Shown in pieces: positions 6,908 to 15,335 of a DNA stretch of 28,559 nt. Within the stretch, counting starts at the first letter, position 1. Every line of letters begins with the position of its first letter. The notes under the pieces are model-generated. The model was not told the origin of the DNA, searched no databases, and saw only the letters and a list, made by a program, of their open reading frames with translations. Source of the stretch: Phycisphaerales bacterium UBA2218. Its GTDB lineage: Bacteria; Planctomycetota; Phycisphaerae; Sedimentisphaerales; Anaerobacaceae. The stretch lies in the NCBI GenBank assembly GCA_002327785.1, contig DCUI01000292.1:1-28559 (forward strand). The letters are read 5' to 3'. A program made the translations under genes and the position numbers.

Positions 6908-8137
6908 ATGATCAGAGTCAATGAGAACTTTTTGAAGCTCCGGGCGGGGTACCTGTTTCCGGAGATCGGCCGGCGAGTTCGCGTGTTCAAGCAGGAACAT
7001 CCGCAGGCCAGGGTCATCAGCATGGGCATCGGCGACGTGACGCAACCGCTGGCTCCGGCGGTGATCGAGGCCATGCACCGGGCTGTCGATGAGATGGGCC
7101 GGCGGGAGACGTTCCGAGGCTATGACGATACCGGCGTCGGCTATGAGTTCCTCCGCAAGGCCATCGTGGACAATGACTTCGGGCAGCGGGGCGTGAGCAT
7201 CGACCTCGACGAGGTCTTCGTCAGCGACGGGACCAAGCCCGACACCGGCAATATGCAGGAGATCTTCGGGGTCGAGAACGTGGTGGCCGTGGCCGATCCG
7301 GTCTACCCGGTTTACGTCGATACGAACGTGATGGCGGGGCGGACCGGCGAGGCAAGCGACGAAGGCCAGTACGCCGGGATCGTGTACATGCCTGCGACCG
7401 CCGAGAACGGCTTTGTCCCCTCGCCGCCGGACAAGCCCGTCGATATGGTCTACCTGTGCTTCCCGAACAACCCGACCGGCTCGGTGGCGACGAAGGACGA
7501 GCTGGCGAAATGGGTCGCCTATGCCCGTGAGCACAAGGCCGTGATCTTCTTCGATGCGGCCTACGAAGCCTATATCAGCGACCCGGCGATTCCTCACTCG
7601 ATTTACGAGATCGAAGGGGCCAAAGAGGTTGCCGTCGAGTTTCGAAGCTGCTCGAAGACCGCCGGTTTCACGGGCGTCCGCTGTGCCTACAGCATCGTGC
7701 CCAAGCAGCTCAAGGCGTATACGCGAGACGGCAGAGCAGTGGACGTGGGTCCGATCTGGAAACGCCGGCACTGTACGAAGTTCAACGGCGTCTCCTATAT
7801 CACGCAGGTTGGGGCCGCCGCGATCTATTCGCCGCAGGGCAAAAAGCAGGTTCGGCAGACGATCGACGGCTACATGGTCAACGCGGCCCGGATTTGCGAG
7901 GGACTCACGAAGCTTGGCTATAAGGTCTACGGCGGCGTCAATGCCCCGTACATTTGGCTCCAGACGCCGAAGGGCGTGGGTTCGTGGCAGTTCTTCGACC
8001 GGCTCTTGAACGAGGTCCACGTGGTGTGTACGCCGGGGGCCGGGTTTGGGCCGGCGGGGGAGGGCTACGTGCGACTGACCGCCTTCGGCCTGCCCGAGAA
8101 CGTCAAAGAGGCATTGGACAGGCTCGCTCGACTGTAG
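6908..8137 (+). CDS. dapL: LL-diaminopimelate aminotransferase
   Basis: A fold-type I PLP aminotransferase of 409 residues, the usual DapL length. It converts tetrahydrodipicolinate and glutamate directly to LL-diaminopimelate, bypassing the succinylase/acetylase steps of lysine and peptidoglycan precursor synthesis. Diagnostic features are the start INENFLKL-like segment (INENF is VNENF here), YLFPEIGRRV, GIGDVTQPL, the FRGYDDTGVGYEFLR block, CFPNNPTG, Asp216/Tyr219 in FFDAAYEAY and the PLP lysine 250 in SCSKTAGFTGVR. DapL is the usual DAP route in planctomycetes and chlamydiae. It starts at ATG 6908 with a weak GAAGGG site. The next gene follows after 8 bases. Confidence 0.96.
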   Translation: MIRVNENFLKLRAGYLFPEIGRRVRVFKQEHPQARVISMGIGDVTQPLAPAVIEAMHRAVDEMGRRETFRGYDDTGVGYEFLRKAIVDNDFGQRGVSIDLDEVFVSDGTKPDTGNMQEIFGVENVVAVADPVYPVYVDTNVMAGRTGEASDEGQYAGIVYMPATAENGFVPSPPDKPVDMVYLCFPNNPTGSVATKDELAKWVAYAREHKAVIFFDAAYEAYISDPAIPHSIYEIEGAKEVAVEFRSCSKTAGFTGVRCAYSIVPKQLKAYTRDGRAVDVGPIWKRRHCTKFNGVSYITQVGAAAIYSPQGKKQVRQTIDGYMVNAARICEGLTKLGYKVYGGVNAPYIWLQTPKGVGSWQFFDRLLNEVHVVCTPGAGFGPAGEGYVRLTAFGLPENVKEALDRLARL

Positions 8138-8145
8138 GGGTTTCC

Positions 8146-9261
8146 ATGACTGAGCGGGTGACGAGTTACATCGGACTGGGCAGCAACCTGGGGGATCGGG
8201 AACGCTCGATCCGCGATGCCCTACAGATGCTGGGCAACAACGGAAGCATCGAGGTCGCTCGCGTCAGCGATATCCGGGAGACCGCGCCGCTGGGACAGGC
8301 CGAGCAACCGAAGTATCTCAACGGCGTGGCCGAGGTCCGGACGGCTTTGGAGCCTGCGGAATTGCTCCAGCGACTGAAGGCGATGGAAGCCGCCTTGGGA
8401 CGACAACCCCATACCTCATGGCAACCGCGACCGATCGATCTGGATCTGCTGCTGTATGGCGACGAAGTCGTCAACGCTTCCGGGCTGACCGTGCCGCATT
8501 CCGACATCCATCTGCGGTCGTTCGTCCTCGACGGGCTGTGCCAACTGAATCCCGGGCTTGTCCATCCTCTGCTCAAAGAGCCTGTGAGCGAGCTGTCGCG
8601 TCGTTTGGGCGGGGGAAGTTTTCTCCTCGATCCGCAGGCTCCTCAAGTGGTCAGCGTGGCGGGCGTCATCGGGGTGGGCAAGACGACCCTGGCCCGGAAA
8701 CTGGCCCGGATACTGTCGGCCGACGTTCTGCCCGAGCCTTATGATACGAATCCCTTTCTGCCCCAGGTCTACGCGGGCAAGGCGGAACTCGCCCTGGACT
8801 CGCAGCTCTATTTCCTGGTGAATCGGGCCGAGCAACTGAACCCGGATCGCCTGTCTCGCGAGAAGGTGTTCGTCACGGACTACGTGTTCGACAAGGAACT
8901 GATCTACGCAAGGCGTCTTCTGGACGGCCGTCAGTTGCAGCTCTACGAGAGCATTTACCCGTCATTTGCCCGGAAGGCGGCCAAGCCGGTGCTCGTGATC
9001 TACTTGGAGGATTCCCCGGCCAACTGCCTCGAACGGATTCGCATCCGCAACCGACCCTATGAGCAGAAGATGAGGATCGAGTTTCTGGCAGCGCTTGACA
9101 CAGACTACAGGCGTCTGTTCGCGAACTGGAAAGCTTGTCCGGTGATTCGCGTCCCGGCGTCGAGACTGACGGGCTATGCGAACGATGTCGTCGAGCATCT
9201 GGTGCGCCAGGTTCGGGCGTATATCGCAGTGGCTGCAAGGCTCGCAGAAGGTAAGGCATAG
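8146..9261 (+). CDS. folK: HPPK (FolK) fused to a deoxynucleoside kinase
   Basis: A 371-residue two-domain protein. Residues 5-160 are 2-amino-4-hydroxy-6-hydroxymethyldihydropteridine pyrophosphokinase (folate pathway): YIGLGSNLGDR, the WQPRPIDLDLLLYGDE signature (92-107) and VPHSDIHLRSFVLDGL. Residues 168-365 are a deoxynucleoside kinase-like P-loop domain: VAGVIGVGKTTLARKLA (P-loop 173-181), EPYDTNPFL (197-205), TDYVFDKELIYA (244-255) and the arginine-rich lid RIRIRNRPYEQ (297-307). The kinase half likely phosphorylates deoxynucleosides for salvage; its substrate preference is not readable. ATG 8146 is preceded by AGGGG. The frame extends further back into dapL, but that part is a shadow. 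The stop codon abuts the panC ATG. Confidence 0.92.
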   Translation: MTERVTSYIGLGSNLGDRERSIRDALQMLGNNGSIEVARVSDIRETAPLGQAEQPKYLNGVAEVRTALEPAELLQRLKAMEAALGRQPHTSWQPRPIDLDLLLYGDEVVNASGLTVPHSDIHLRSFVLDGLCQLNPGLVHPLLKEPVSELSRRLGGGSFLLDPQAPQVVSVAGVIGVGKTTLARKLARILSADVLPEPYDTNPFLPQVYAGKAELALDSQLYFLVNRAEQLNPDRLSREKVFVTDYVFDKELIYARRLLDGRQLQLYESIYPSFARKAAKPVLVIYLEDSPANCLERIRIRNRPYEQKMRIEFLAALDTDYRRLFANWKACPVIRVPASRLTGYANDVVEHLVRQVRAYIAVAARLAEGKA

Positions 9262-10137
9262 ATGCAGAGAGCGACAACGATAGCTCAGATCAGGACATAC
9301 GTGGCCGAGGCCCGGGCAGCGGGCAAGTCCGTGGGTTTCGTGCCCACGATGGGGGCCTTGCACGTCGGTCACGTTTCGTTGATCGAGGCGGCCGTCAGAC
9401 GTTGTGACTATGTGGTCGTCAGCATCTTCGTGAATCCAACACAATTCTGTCCGGGCGAGGACTTCGAGCGATATCCGCGGCCGTTCGAGAGGGATGTCGA
9501 GCTTTGTGAGAGGCACGGCGCCCACGCCATCTTCGCCCCGAGTCCGGTCGAGATGTACCCGCGGAAGAGCCTGACTTGGGTGACGGTGGAGAAGCTGACG
9601 GAACCGTTGTGCGGCCGGTCCCGGCCGGGGCATTTCCGTGGTGTGACGACCGTCTGCACCAAGCTGTTCAACATCGTCGGCGCCGATGTCGCCTTCTTCG
9701 GCCAAAAGGACGCCCAGCAGGCCACGGTGATCCGCCGGATGGCGGCGGACCTGAACATGCCCCTGGAGATCGTCGTCTGCCCTACGGTGCGCGAACCGGA
9801 TGGGTTGGCCGTCAGTAGTAGGAACCAGTACCTCAGTCCGCAGGAGAGGCAAGAGGCCCCGGTGATCTACCGGGCTCTCAGGCGATGTGCTGAAATGCTG
9901 GATAGTGGCCGGCGGAATGCGGCGGAAATCGCCAGGGCAATGAATGAGATCCTCAGCCAAGTCCCTTCTTTGCAGGTTGAATACGTCAGCATCGTGGATG
10001 CCGAGACTTTGGAGCCGGTCGATCAGGTCCGGGGGCGGATCCTGGTGGCCGTGGCCGGGCGGCTCGGCTCAACCCGGCTTATCGACAACATCGTGGTGGA
10101 CATCCGCGCGACAGAGGGTATAATGGCGCCCCGATAG
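9262..10137 (+). CDS. panC: Pantothenate synthetase
   Basis: Joins pantoate and beta-alanine with ATP to give pantothenate, the coenzyme A precursor. The 291-residue protein shows the full PanC signature set: VGFVPTMGALHVGHVSLI (HxGH motif), SIFVNPTQF, the FFGQKDAQQ block and REPDGLAVSSRNQYLS. The start ATG follows the preceding stop directly, with GAAGGTAAGG upstream inside the previous gene, so translation is probably coupled. panD, which makes the beta-alanine substrate, lies 32 bases downstream. Confidence 0.97.
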   Translation: MQRATTIAQIRTYVAEARAAGKSVGFVPTMGALHVGHVSLIEAAVRRCDYVVVSIFVNPTQFCPGEDFERYPRPFERDVELCERHGAHAIFAPSPVEMYPRKSLTWVTVEKLTEPLCGRSRPGHFRGVTTVCTKLFNIVGADVAFFGQKDAQQATVIRRMAADLNMPLEIVVCPTVREPDGLAVSSRNQYLSPQERQEAPVIYRALRRCAEMLDSGRRNAAEIARAMNEILSQVPSLQVEYVSIVDAETLEPVDQVRGRILVAVAGRLGSTRLIDNIVVDIRATEGIMAPR

Positions 10138-10169
10138 AGTGCGAGGAACGATACCCGCAACGTAAGAAT

Positions 10170-10526
10170 ATGCTGATAAAAGTACTTAAGAGCAAGTTGC
10201 ATCGGGCTTGGGTCACCGATGCGAAGCTGCACTATCCAGGCAGCATCGCGATCGATGAAAACCTCATGCGAGCGGCGGGAATCGTGCCGTATGAGGCGGT
10301 GACCGTGGCCGATCTGAACAACGGCAATCGGCTGGAGACCTATGTCGTGCCGGGCGAGCCCGGCGCCGGCAGGGTGGTGATCCTGGGCGCGGCAGCCCAA
10401 CTGGTCAAGCCCAAGGATATCATTATCATTTTCAGTTTTGCCCTGTGCACGCCCGAAGAGGCGAGTGCGCTCGTTCCGAAGGTTGTGGTTCTGGATGAAA
10501 ACAACAGGATTGTAAAACCACAGTGA
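10170..10526 (+). CDS. panD: Aspartate 1-decarboxylase proenzyme
   Basis: A 118-residue pyruvoyl enzyme precursor that decarboxylates aspartate to beta-alanine for PanC. The self-cleavage site is intact: HYPGSIAID with Gly24-Ser25, where Ser25 becomes the pyruvoyl group. The conserved LKSKLHRAWVTDA N-terminus and NNGNRLETYV block are present. The ATG at 10170 has only a weak GTAAGA site. The gene ends four bases before lgt. Confidence 0.97.
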   Translation: MLIKVLKSKLHRAWVTDAKLHYPGSIAIDENLMRAAGIVPYEAVTVADLNNGNRLETYVVPGEPGAGRVVILGAAAQLVKPKDIIIIFSFALCTPEEASALVPKVVVLDENNRIVKPQ

Positions 10527-10530
10527 TTGG

Positions 10531-11520
10531 ATGCACCCGGAGCTTTTCGAGATCCCCATCGTTCATCTGACGGTCAAGAGCTACGGCTTCATGATGGTCG
10601 TGGGGTTCCTGGCCGCCGTGACCGTGATCCGTTATCTGAGCCGCCACTTCACCCGCGACCCCCAGCACATCACCAACGCGGCCCTGTACTCGCTCATCGC
10701 CGGCGTCGTCGGGGCGAGGATCTTTTTCGTGGTCCACTACTCCGATCAGTTCCGTGGCAACTGGGGCGACCTGTTCGCCATCTGGAACGGCGGCTTGGAG
10801 CTGATCGGCGGCGTCGTGCTGGCCATCGCGGTGATCGTGCTCTATATCCGGTATCACAAGCTCCCCATGCGTCACTACCTCGATGTGTTGGCGATCGGGC
10901 TTACGACGGCGCTGGTTTTCGGCCGGATCGGATGCTTCCTGAACGGGTGCTGCTACGGCAAGCCCACCGAGCTGCCCTGGGCAGTGCGGTTCCCTTATGG
11001 CTCGTTTGCCTACGAAAGCCAGACCAAACCGGACCCGGACCGCCACAGGCTCCACCCGCGTCTCGATCTGCCGCAGGAGTTCTTTGGCTATACGGACGAA
11101 CAGGGCTACTACATCCCTGCACTCAAGCCCCCCAAGTATCTGACTCCGGCGCAGAAGGAGCAGGTGGCTCACGGGGCGTATCAGTGTCTGCCGGTCCATC
11201 CGACGCAGTTGTATTCCTCGGCAGGGGCGGCATTGCTGACTCTGATCCTTTACGGCATCTGGCGCCGGTCGCAAAAAGCGGAGAAGGCCGGCCGATACCG
11301 TTTCCTCACCAGGCCCGGCGGGACGTTCAGCGTTATGTTCATCCTCTATGGCATCATGCGGTTCTGCATCGAGATGATCCGCGACGACAATCCGTTCGAG
11401 GCCGCCGGCCTGACTGTCGCCCAGATTCTCAGCATAGGTCTGGCGATCCTCGGTCTTGTCCTCATCATCATCTTCTCCTTCGTCAAACCGGAGCGATTGC
11501 CGGCCGGCCTGTCGAAGTAG
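10531..11520 (+). CDS. lgt: Prolipoprotein diacylglyceryl transferase
   Basis: An inner-membrane enzyme that transfers diacylglycerol from phosphatidylglycerol to the lipobox cysteine of prolipoproteins. The 329-residue multi-span protein has the Lgt signature GRIGCFLNGCCYGKPT (131-146), the PVHPTQLY segment (221-228) and RFCIEMIRDD (277-286). Compared with the family (about 260-290) it carries roughly 50 extra hydrophilic residues at 160-215, between the signature and PVHPTQLY, probably an external loop. The usual HGG before the second helix is replaced by LIGG (91-94). It starts at ATG 10531, four bases after panD. A GC-rich inverted repeat at its end may act as a terminator. Confidence 0.95.
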   Translation: MHPELFEIPIVHLTVKSYGFMMVVGFLAAVTVIRYLSRHFTRDPQHITNAALYSLIAGVVGARIFFVVHYSDQFRGNWGDLFAIWNGGLELIGGVVLAIAVIVLYIRYHKLPMRHYLDVLAIGLTTALVFGRIGCFLNGCCYGKPTELPWAVRFPYGSFAYESQTKPDPDRHRLHPRLDLPQEFFGYTDEQGYYIPALKPPKYLTPAQKEQVAHGAYQCLPVHPTQLYSSAGAALLTLILYGIWRRSQKAEKAGRYRFLTRPGGTFSVMFILYGIMRFCIEMIRDDNPFEAAGLTVAQILSIGLAILGLVLIIIFSFVKPERLPAGLSK

Positions 11521-11530
11521 ACCCGGCCGG
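11504..11530 (+). terminator. GC-rich hairpin across the lgt stop
   Basis: CCGGCC at 11504-11509 pairs with GGCCGG at 11525-11530 across a 15-base loop that includes the lgt stop. No T-run follows, so intrinsic termination is uncertain. Confidence 0.25.
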
Positions 11531-11899
11531 CCCCGACGGGTGTGATCAGATCCTCTGGCAGTATGTAACTCCACGGGCCCAAATGTCTTGACGCCGCTGT
11601 GTCATCCTGGGCGGCGGCAAAGGATCTTGGCCCAGCATAGAGGCAGACGAGATGTGTGTTCCTTACCCAGATGCTTCACTTCGTTCAGCATGACAATTCG
11701 GGGTGCTCTTGCCGGAGAATCTGGTTGCACCTGCCCCCCGGCAGTGCCGCGTCCTTTCTCTGGATCGTATTCTGCCGATGTGTTAAACTGAACGGCGGAA
11801 TGTGTGACGAGCCGGACCTGGAAGGCAGGAACGGGCAGGCATCGAGGGTGTAGCGCCTGCCGGGCTCGTGGTTGGACGAGGTGCGTGTGGGGGCAGTGC
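11521..11899. other. 379-base gap with a dispersed repeat, no gene
   Basis: No supported gene. The centre is the dispersed repeat at 11600-11699. Downstream, TTAAACT near 11783-11789 could be a -10 element for the next gene, but no convincing -35 precedes it. Confidence 0.6.
11600..11699. repeat. Dispersed intergenic repeat, copy 1
   Basis: Bounded by TGTCATCCTG (11600-11609) and CAGCATGACA (11687-11696), reverse complements with one mismatch. Inside are AAAGGATCTTGGCCCA and a CAGATGCTTCACTTCGTTC-like segment. It belongs to the widespread TGTCATCCTGAGC...AAGGATCT...TCAGGATGACA type of bacterial repeat; a second, diverged copy lies at 19677-19799. Confidence 0.6.
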
Positions 11900-14182
11900 A
11901 TGCGCAAGAGGCTTATTTGTGTGCTCTCGGTGGTCGTCGTTGCGGCGGTGGCCGTTGTGTTCGTGTGGGTGGACCGTGCGTCCTTGGGTGCAGAGGATAT
12001 CCTGGCCGCCTATGAAAGGGATCCGAACGTCGCCGGCGTCAAGATGGTGTATCCGCTGAATGGGACTCTGTTTCCCCCTGAGATCGCACCGCCGGTGTTC
12101 CGGTGGGATGATGCGAATCCGGGGGTTTCCGCATGGCTCGTCCGGGTGGAACTGGGGGATGATCGGCCGGCGGTGAGTTGCGTGACGCGAGAGCGGCAAT
12201 GGGTGCCGGCGCCACAGGAATGGGAACGGATCAAGACGGCATCAAAGGAGAAAGACGCGAGGGTCCTCATCGTGGGCGTCCAGCCGGACAAGCCGGTTCG
12301 GATCGTCTCGGCTGTCACCATCGTCATCCGCACGTCGAAAGATGAGGTGGGGGCGCCGCTGTTCTACCGAGAGGTGAATCTACCCTTTGTCGATGCCGTC
12401 AAGGATCCCTCTCGCATCCGCTGGCGTTTTGGGTCGATCTCGTCGCCGGAGCAGCCCCCTGTGATTCTTGCGAACCTGCCTGTCTGCGGGAACTGCCATT
12501 CCTTCTCGCAGGACGGCCGGTTGCTCGCCATGGACGTGGATTACGCCAACAGCAAGGGCTCGTACATTATCTCGCCGATCAAGCGGCAGATGACGCTGGC
12601 GACGAGCGATATCATCACGTGGAATGATTTCAGGAAGGAGGATGGCGAGCAGACGTTCGGCCTGCTCTCGCAAATGTCCCCGGATGGCCGGTATGTGCTC
12701 AGCACGGTGAAGGACAAATCCGTGTTCGTCCCCATGCCGGACCTTGCGTTCAGCCAGTTGTTCTTCCCGATCAAGGGGATTCTGTGCGTTTACGATTGCC
12801 AGGCGAAGACGTTCAGTACGCTGCCGGGGGCGGATGATCCCGAATACGTCCAGAGCAATCCGTGCTGGAGTCCGGACGGCAAGCACGTTCTCTTTGCCCG
12901 CAGCAGGGCTTACGATCTCAAGCACACGCAAGGGCAAGGCAAGATCCTCCTGACCCGCGAGGAGTGCAAGGAATTTGTCGAGGACGGCAAGCCGTTCCTG
13001 TTCGATTTGTATCGTCTGCCTTTCAACGAGGGCAGGGGGGGCGTGCCCGAGCCGGTGGCGGGCGCATCGAACAACGGCATGAGCAATTACTTCGGCCGGT
13101 ACTCGCCGGACGGACGGTGGATCGTTTTCTGCAAGGCCAGGAGCTACATGCTGCTCCAGAAGGACAGCGAGCTGTACATCCTCCCCGCCAAGGGGGGGCA
13201 GGCCCGGCGGCTTGGGTGCAACACCGGCCGCATGAATTCCTGGCATAGCTGGTCGCCCAACGGCAAGTGGCTCGTGTTCTCGTCCAAGGCGTGGTCCGAT
13301 TATACGCAGTTGTGCCTGACGCACATCGACGAGAACGGCGAAAGCAGCCCACCCGTGCTCCTCTCACACCTGACGTCGCCCGACCGGGCCGCCAATATTC
13401 CGGAGTTCGTCAGCGCTCGGCCCGACGCGATCGTGAAGATCCAGGAGCAGTTCCTCAATGACTACTCGTTCGTCCGCGCGGGCAATGAGTTCTACCGGCA
13501 GGGGGATGCGGACAACGCCATCGCCGAGTACAACAACGCCCTGAAGCTCAACCCCGACAATGTCGAGGCGCACCAGAAACTGGGGTTTCTCCTGTACAAC
13601 GTCAGGAACGCCCCGCAGGAGGGGATGGCTCACCTCCGGAGGACACTCGAGCTTGATCCGCACAACCCTCGTGCCCATTACGACCTGGGGATGGCGCTGC
13701 TGTACCAGCAGAAGATCGAGGAAGGCGCCCGGCATCTGGCAGGCGCCCTGCAGCAGATGCCGAATGGGCTGGACGACCAGTATACGCCGGCGAGGATGCA
13801 CTTTCACCTCGGCGAAGCTCTGCTCCTGACGGGCAGATCCAAGGAGGCGCAACTGCATCTGGCGCGGGTGGTCGAGCTCGATCCGCGTCACGCCGGGGCC
13901 AACTACCGCCTCGCGCAGGCTTCGGCGGACCTCGGCCAAATGGAGCAGGCGATGTCCTACTACTCCAGGGCGGTGCAGCTCGATCCGAACGTTGACACCT
14001 CTGCGTCCTTGCATCACCTCCTGGCGGCTGCCTGTATGCAGAAGCGTCAATTCCAGGAAGCACTTCGACATGAGGAGCGTGCCTTGGCCCTGGCGCAGGC
14101 CCAGGGCGACGTGCAATCGGCAAGCGCGCTCAAGCGAGCTGTGGACTATTGCCGTCAATTGGTCGAGGCGGAGAAAAAGTAA
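11900..14182 (+). CDS. Exported PD40/TolB-propeller and TPR protein with a CxxCH motif
   Basis: The protein has 760 residues. A single hydrophobic N-terminal segment (5-24) is a signal anchor or signal peptide. Residues 45-190 form a beta-rich domain. CGNCH at 196-200 matches the c-type heme motif and is followed by SFSQDGRLLAMDVD. PD40/TolB-like blades recur at 258-266 (MSPDGRYV), 322-330 (CWSPDGKHV), 400-408 (YSPDGRWI) and 450-460 (SWSPNGKW). From about 523 to 760 there are five or more TPR repeats (for example AIAEYNNALKLNPDN). Similar proteins occur in Planctomycetota and Bacteroidota. The likely role is a periplasmic scaffold or binding protein, perhaps with covalent heme; no enzyme activity is evident. 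ATG 11900 is chosen because the export signal begins there and GGGGG precedes it; an in-frame ATG at 11804 adds 32 non-conserved residues. Confidence 0.85.
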   Translation: MRKRLICVLSVVVVAAVAVVFVWVDRASLGAEDILAAYERDPNVAGVKMVYPLNGTLFPPEIAPPVFRWDDANPGVSAWLVRVELGDDRPAVSCVTRERQWVPAPQEWERIKTASKEKDARVLIVGVQPDKPVRIVSAVTIVIRTSKDEVGAPLFYREVNLPFVDAVKDPSRIRWRFGSISSPEQPPVILANLPVCGNCHSFSQDGRLLAMDVDYANSKGSYIISPIKRQMTLATSDIITWNDFRKEDGEQTFGLLSQMSPDGRYVLSTVKDKSVFVPMPDLAFSQLFFPIKGILCVYDCQAKTFSTLPGADDPEYVQSNPCWSPDGKHVLFARSRAYDLKHTQGQGKILLTREECKEFVEDGKPFLFDLYRLPFNEGRGGVPEPVAGASNNGMSNYFGRYSPDGRWIVFCKARSYMLLQKDSELYILPAKGGQARRLGCNTGRMNSWHSWSPNGKWLVFSSKAWSDYTQLCLTHIDENGESSPPVLLSHLTSPDRAANIPEFVSARPDAIVKIQEQFLNDYSFVRAGNEFYRQGDADNAIAEYNNALKLNPDNVEAHQKLGFLLYNVRNAPQEGMAHLRRTLELDPHNPRAHYDLGMALLYQQKIEEGARHLAGALQQMPNGLDDQYTPARMHFHLGEALLLTGRSKEAQLHLARVVELDPRHAGANYRLAQASADLGQMEQAMSYYSRAVQLDPNVDTSASLHHLLAAACMQKRQFQEALRHEERALALAQAQGDVQSASALKRAVDYCRQLVEAEKK

Positions 14183-14186
14183 TCTC

Positions 14187-14202
14187 GCCGGCGTGTGCCG
14201 GC
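14187..14202 (+). terminator. Short perfect hairpin after the PD40/TPR gene
   Basis: GCCGGC-GTGT-GCCGGC begins four bases after the stop codon. It forms a six-pair GC stem with a tetraloop but is followed by only two T residues. Confidence 0.35.
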
Positions 14203-14382
14203 TTCAGATCCGGGCAAAACATTCGCGCCATATTCTCGGACCACAGTGGACCTGCGCTGAGGAGGGCACACGTGGACTGCCACCAGGGAGCTTTCCCTTT
14301 CGTGCTCATGTCGTGACACTCTTTGCAGGGGGCCGAAAGTGCGCATTATCCCGCGTCCCCCGCGGACTTCGCTGTGAACATT

Positions 14383-14411
14383 TTGCCAAATTGCCGATAT
14401 TATGATAAAAT
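14383..14411 (+). promoter_or_regulatory. Promoter of the rhomboid gene
   Basis: TTGCCA at 14383-14388, a 17-base spacer and TAAAAT at 14406-14411, 43 bases before the ATG. The rest of the 272-base gap from 14183 holds no gene. Confidence 0.55.
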
Positions 14412-14454
14412 GGCCTTGTTTGCGAATCTGGGTTTTGCTACAAGATAGATAGCT

Positions 14455-15300
14455 ATGGGGTTGTACGACAGAGATTATACGCAGTTCGAGTTCCGGCAGC
14501 AGCGTTTCGGCCTGCCACAGATGCGCTTCAACATTCCGCGAGTGACGTTGGCGGTCAAGTGGCTGCTGATCGTGAATACAGGGATCTTCGTTCTGAGCCT
14601 GGTCTCTGCGCTGGGGGATTTCCTGGAGCGATGGTTTGCCGTGAATCCTGCATCGTGGCGTACGACCTTGGAGCCATGGCGGCTGATTGGTTATCAGTTC
14701 CTCCACGCCGATTTCCTGCATATCTTCGTCAACATGCTCGGCCTGTTTATGCTTGGCCCGGCGTTGGAGCGGTCCTGGGGCAGTCGTAAGTTCCTGGTGT
14801 TTTACCTGGCTTGCGGCGCCGCCGGCGGCATTGTCTATCCCCTGTTGGTCCACATAGGCTTTCTGGCGTCAGGTCCCATGATCGGGGCCTCCGGGGCAAT
14901 CCTCGGGTTGGTGTCCGCCTGCGCGATCCTGTTTCCGCACTTTGTCCTGGTGCTGTTTATCTTCCCCGTTCCGATTCGCATCATGGCCGTTGTGCTTGCC
15001 GCCAGGTCCTTGCTGATCGTGGTCATGAACGGCTACAATGCCGGGGGCGAAGCCGCTCATTTTGCCGGCATGGCGGTGGGGGCGGCCTATGTGTTGCTAC
15101 AGCCGCGATGGGGTCGGTTCTCTCTGAAGATCCGAGCAGGCTCTTGGGAAAAAAGGCTCGAGGAAAACCGCACGCTCCAGATCGAGGTGGACCGCATCCT
15201 CGCGAAGGTCCATCGTGAGGGCCTGCAAAGCCTGACCGGCGCGGAAAAGAGGACCCTCAAACGAGCCACCCAGGAAGAGATCCGGCGACAGAGACTCTGA
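14455..15300 (+). CDS. Rhomboid-family intramembrane serine protease
   Basis: A 281-residue membrane protein with about six hydrophobic spans between residues 33 and 215. The catalytic dyad is visible as Ser146 in GASGAILG and His202 in AAHFAGMAVG; the HADFLHIFVNMLGLF segment (84-98) is the typical first-loop/TM2 pattern of rhomboids. It cleaves substrate transmembrane helices inside the membrane; targets are unknown. The N-terminal MGLYDRDY and the charged C-terminal tail (about 225-281, VDRILAKVHREGLQSLTGAEK) are typical of planctomycete rhomboids. It ends 33 bases before the convergent minus-strand gene. The ribosome site is weak. Confidence 0.93.
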   Translation: MGLYDRDYTQFEFRQQRFGLPQMRFNIPRVTLAVKWLLIVNTGIFVLSLVSALGDFLERWFAVNPASWRTTLEPWRLIGYQFLHADFLHIFVNMLGLFMLGPALERSWGSRKFLVFYLACGAAGGIVYPLLVHIGFLASGPMIGASGAILGLVSACAILFPHFVLVLFIFPVPIRIMAVVLAARSLLIVVMNGYNAGGEAAHFAGMAVGAAYVLLQPRWGRFSLKIRAGSWEKRLEENRTLQIEVDRILAKVHREGLQSLTGAEKRTLKRATQEEIRRQRL

Positions 15301-15321
15301 CCGTCACCGCAAACAGATGGA

Positions 15322-15335
15322 AAGCCCCAGGGCTT
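15322..15335. terminator. Small hairpin between convergent genes
   Basis: AAGCC-CCAG-GGCTT in the 33-base space between the rhomboid and the minus-strand gene, overlapping the latter's stop. It is short and without a strong T-run, so a bidirectional terminator is only possible. Confidence 0.25.

Noticed and set aside
6605..8020. 471-codon minus-strand frame opposite dapL
   Set aside because: It covers the conserved DapL motifs in antisense, spans the dapL promoter and shows no domain.
10527..11591. 354-codon frame overlapping lgt in another frame
   Set aside because: The alternative frame encodes the Lgt signature and transmembrane helices; this one is Arg/Pro-rich noise.
14203..14382. Possible small RNA or tRNA in the gap before the rhomboid gene
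   Set aside because: No cloverleaf, no T-loop consensus and no terminator-backed structure could be traced.
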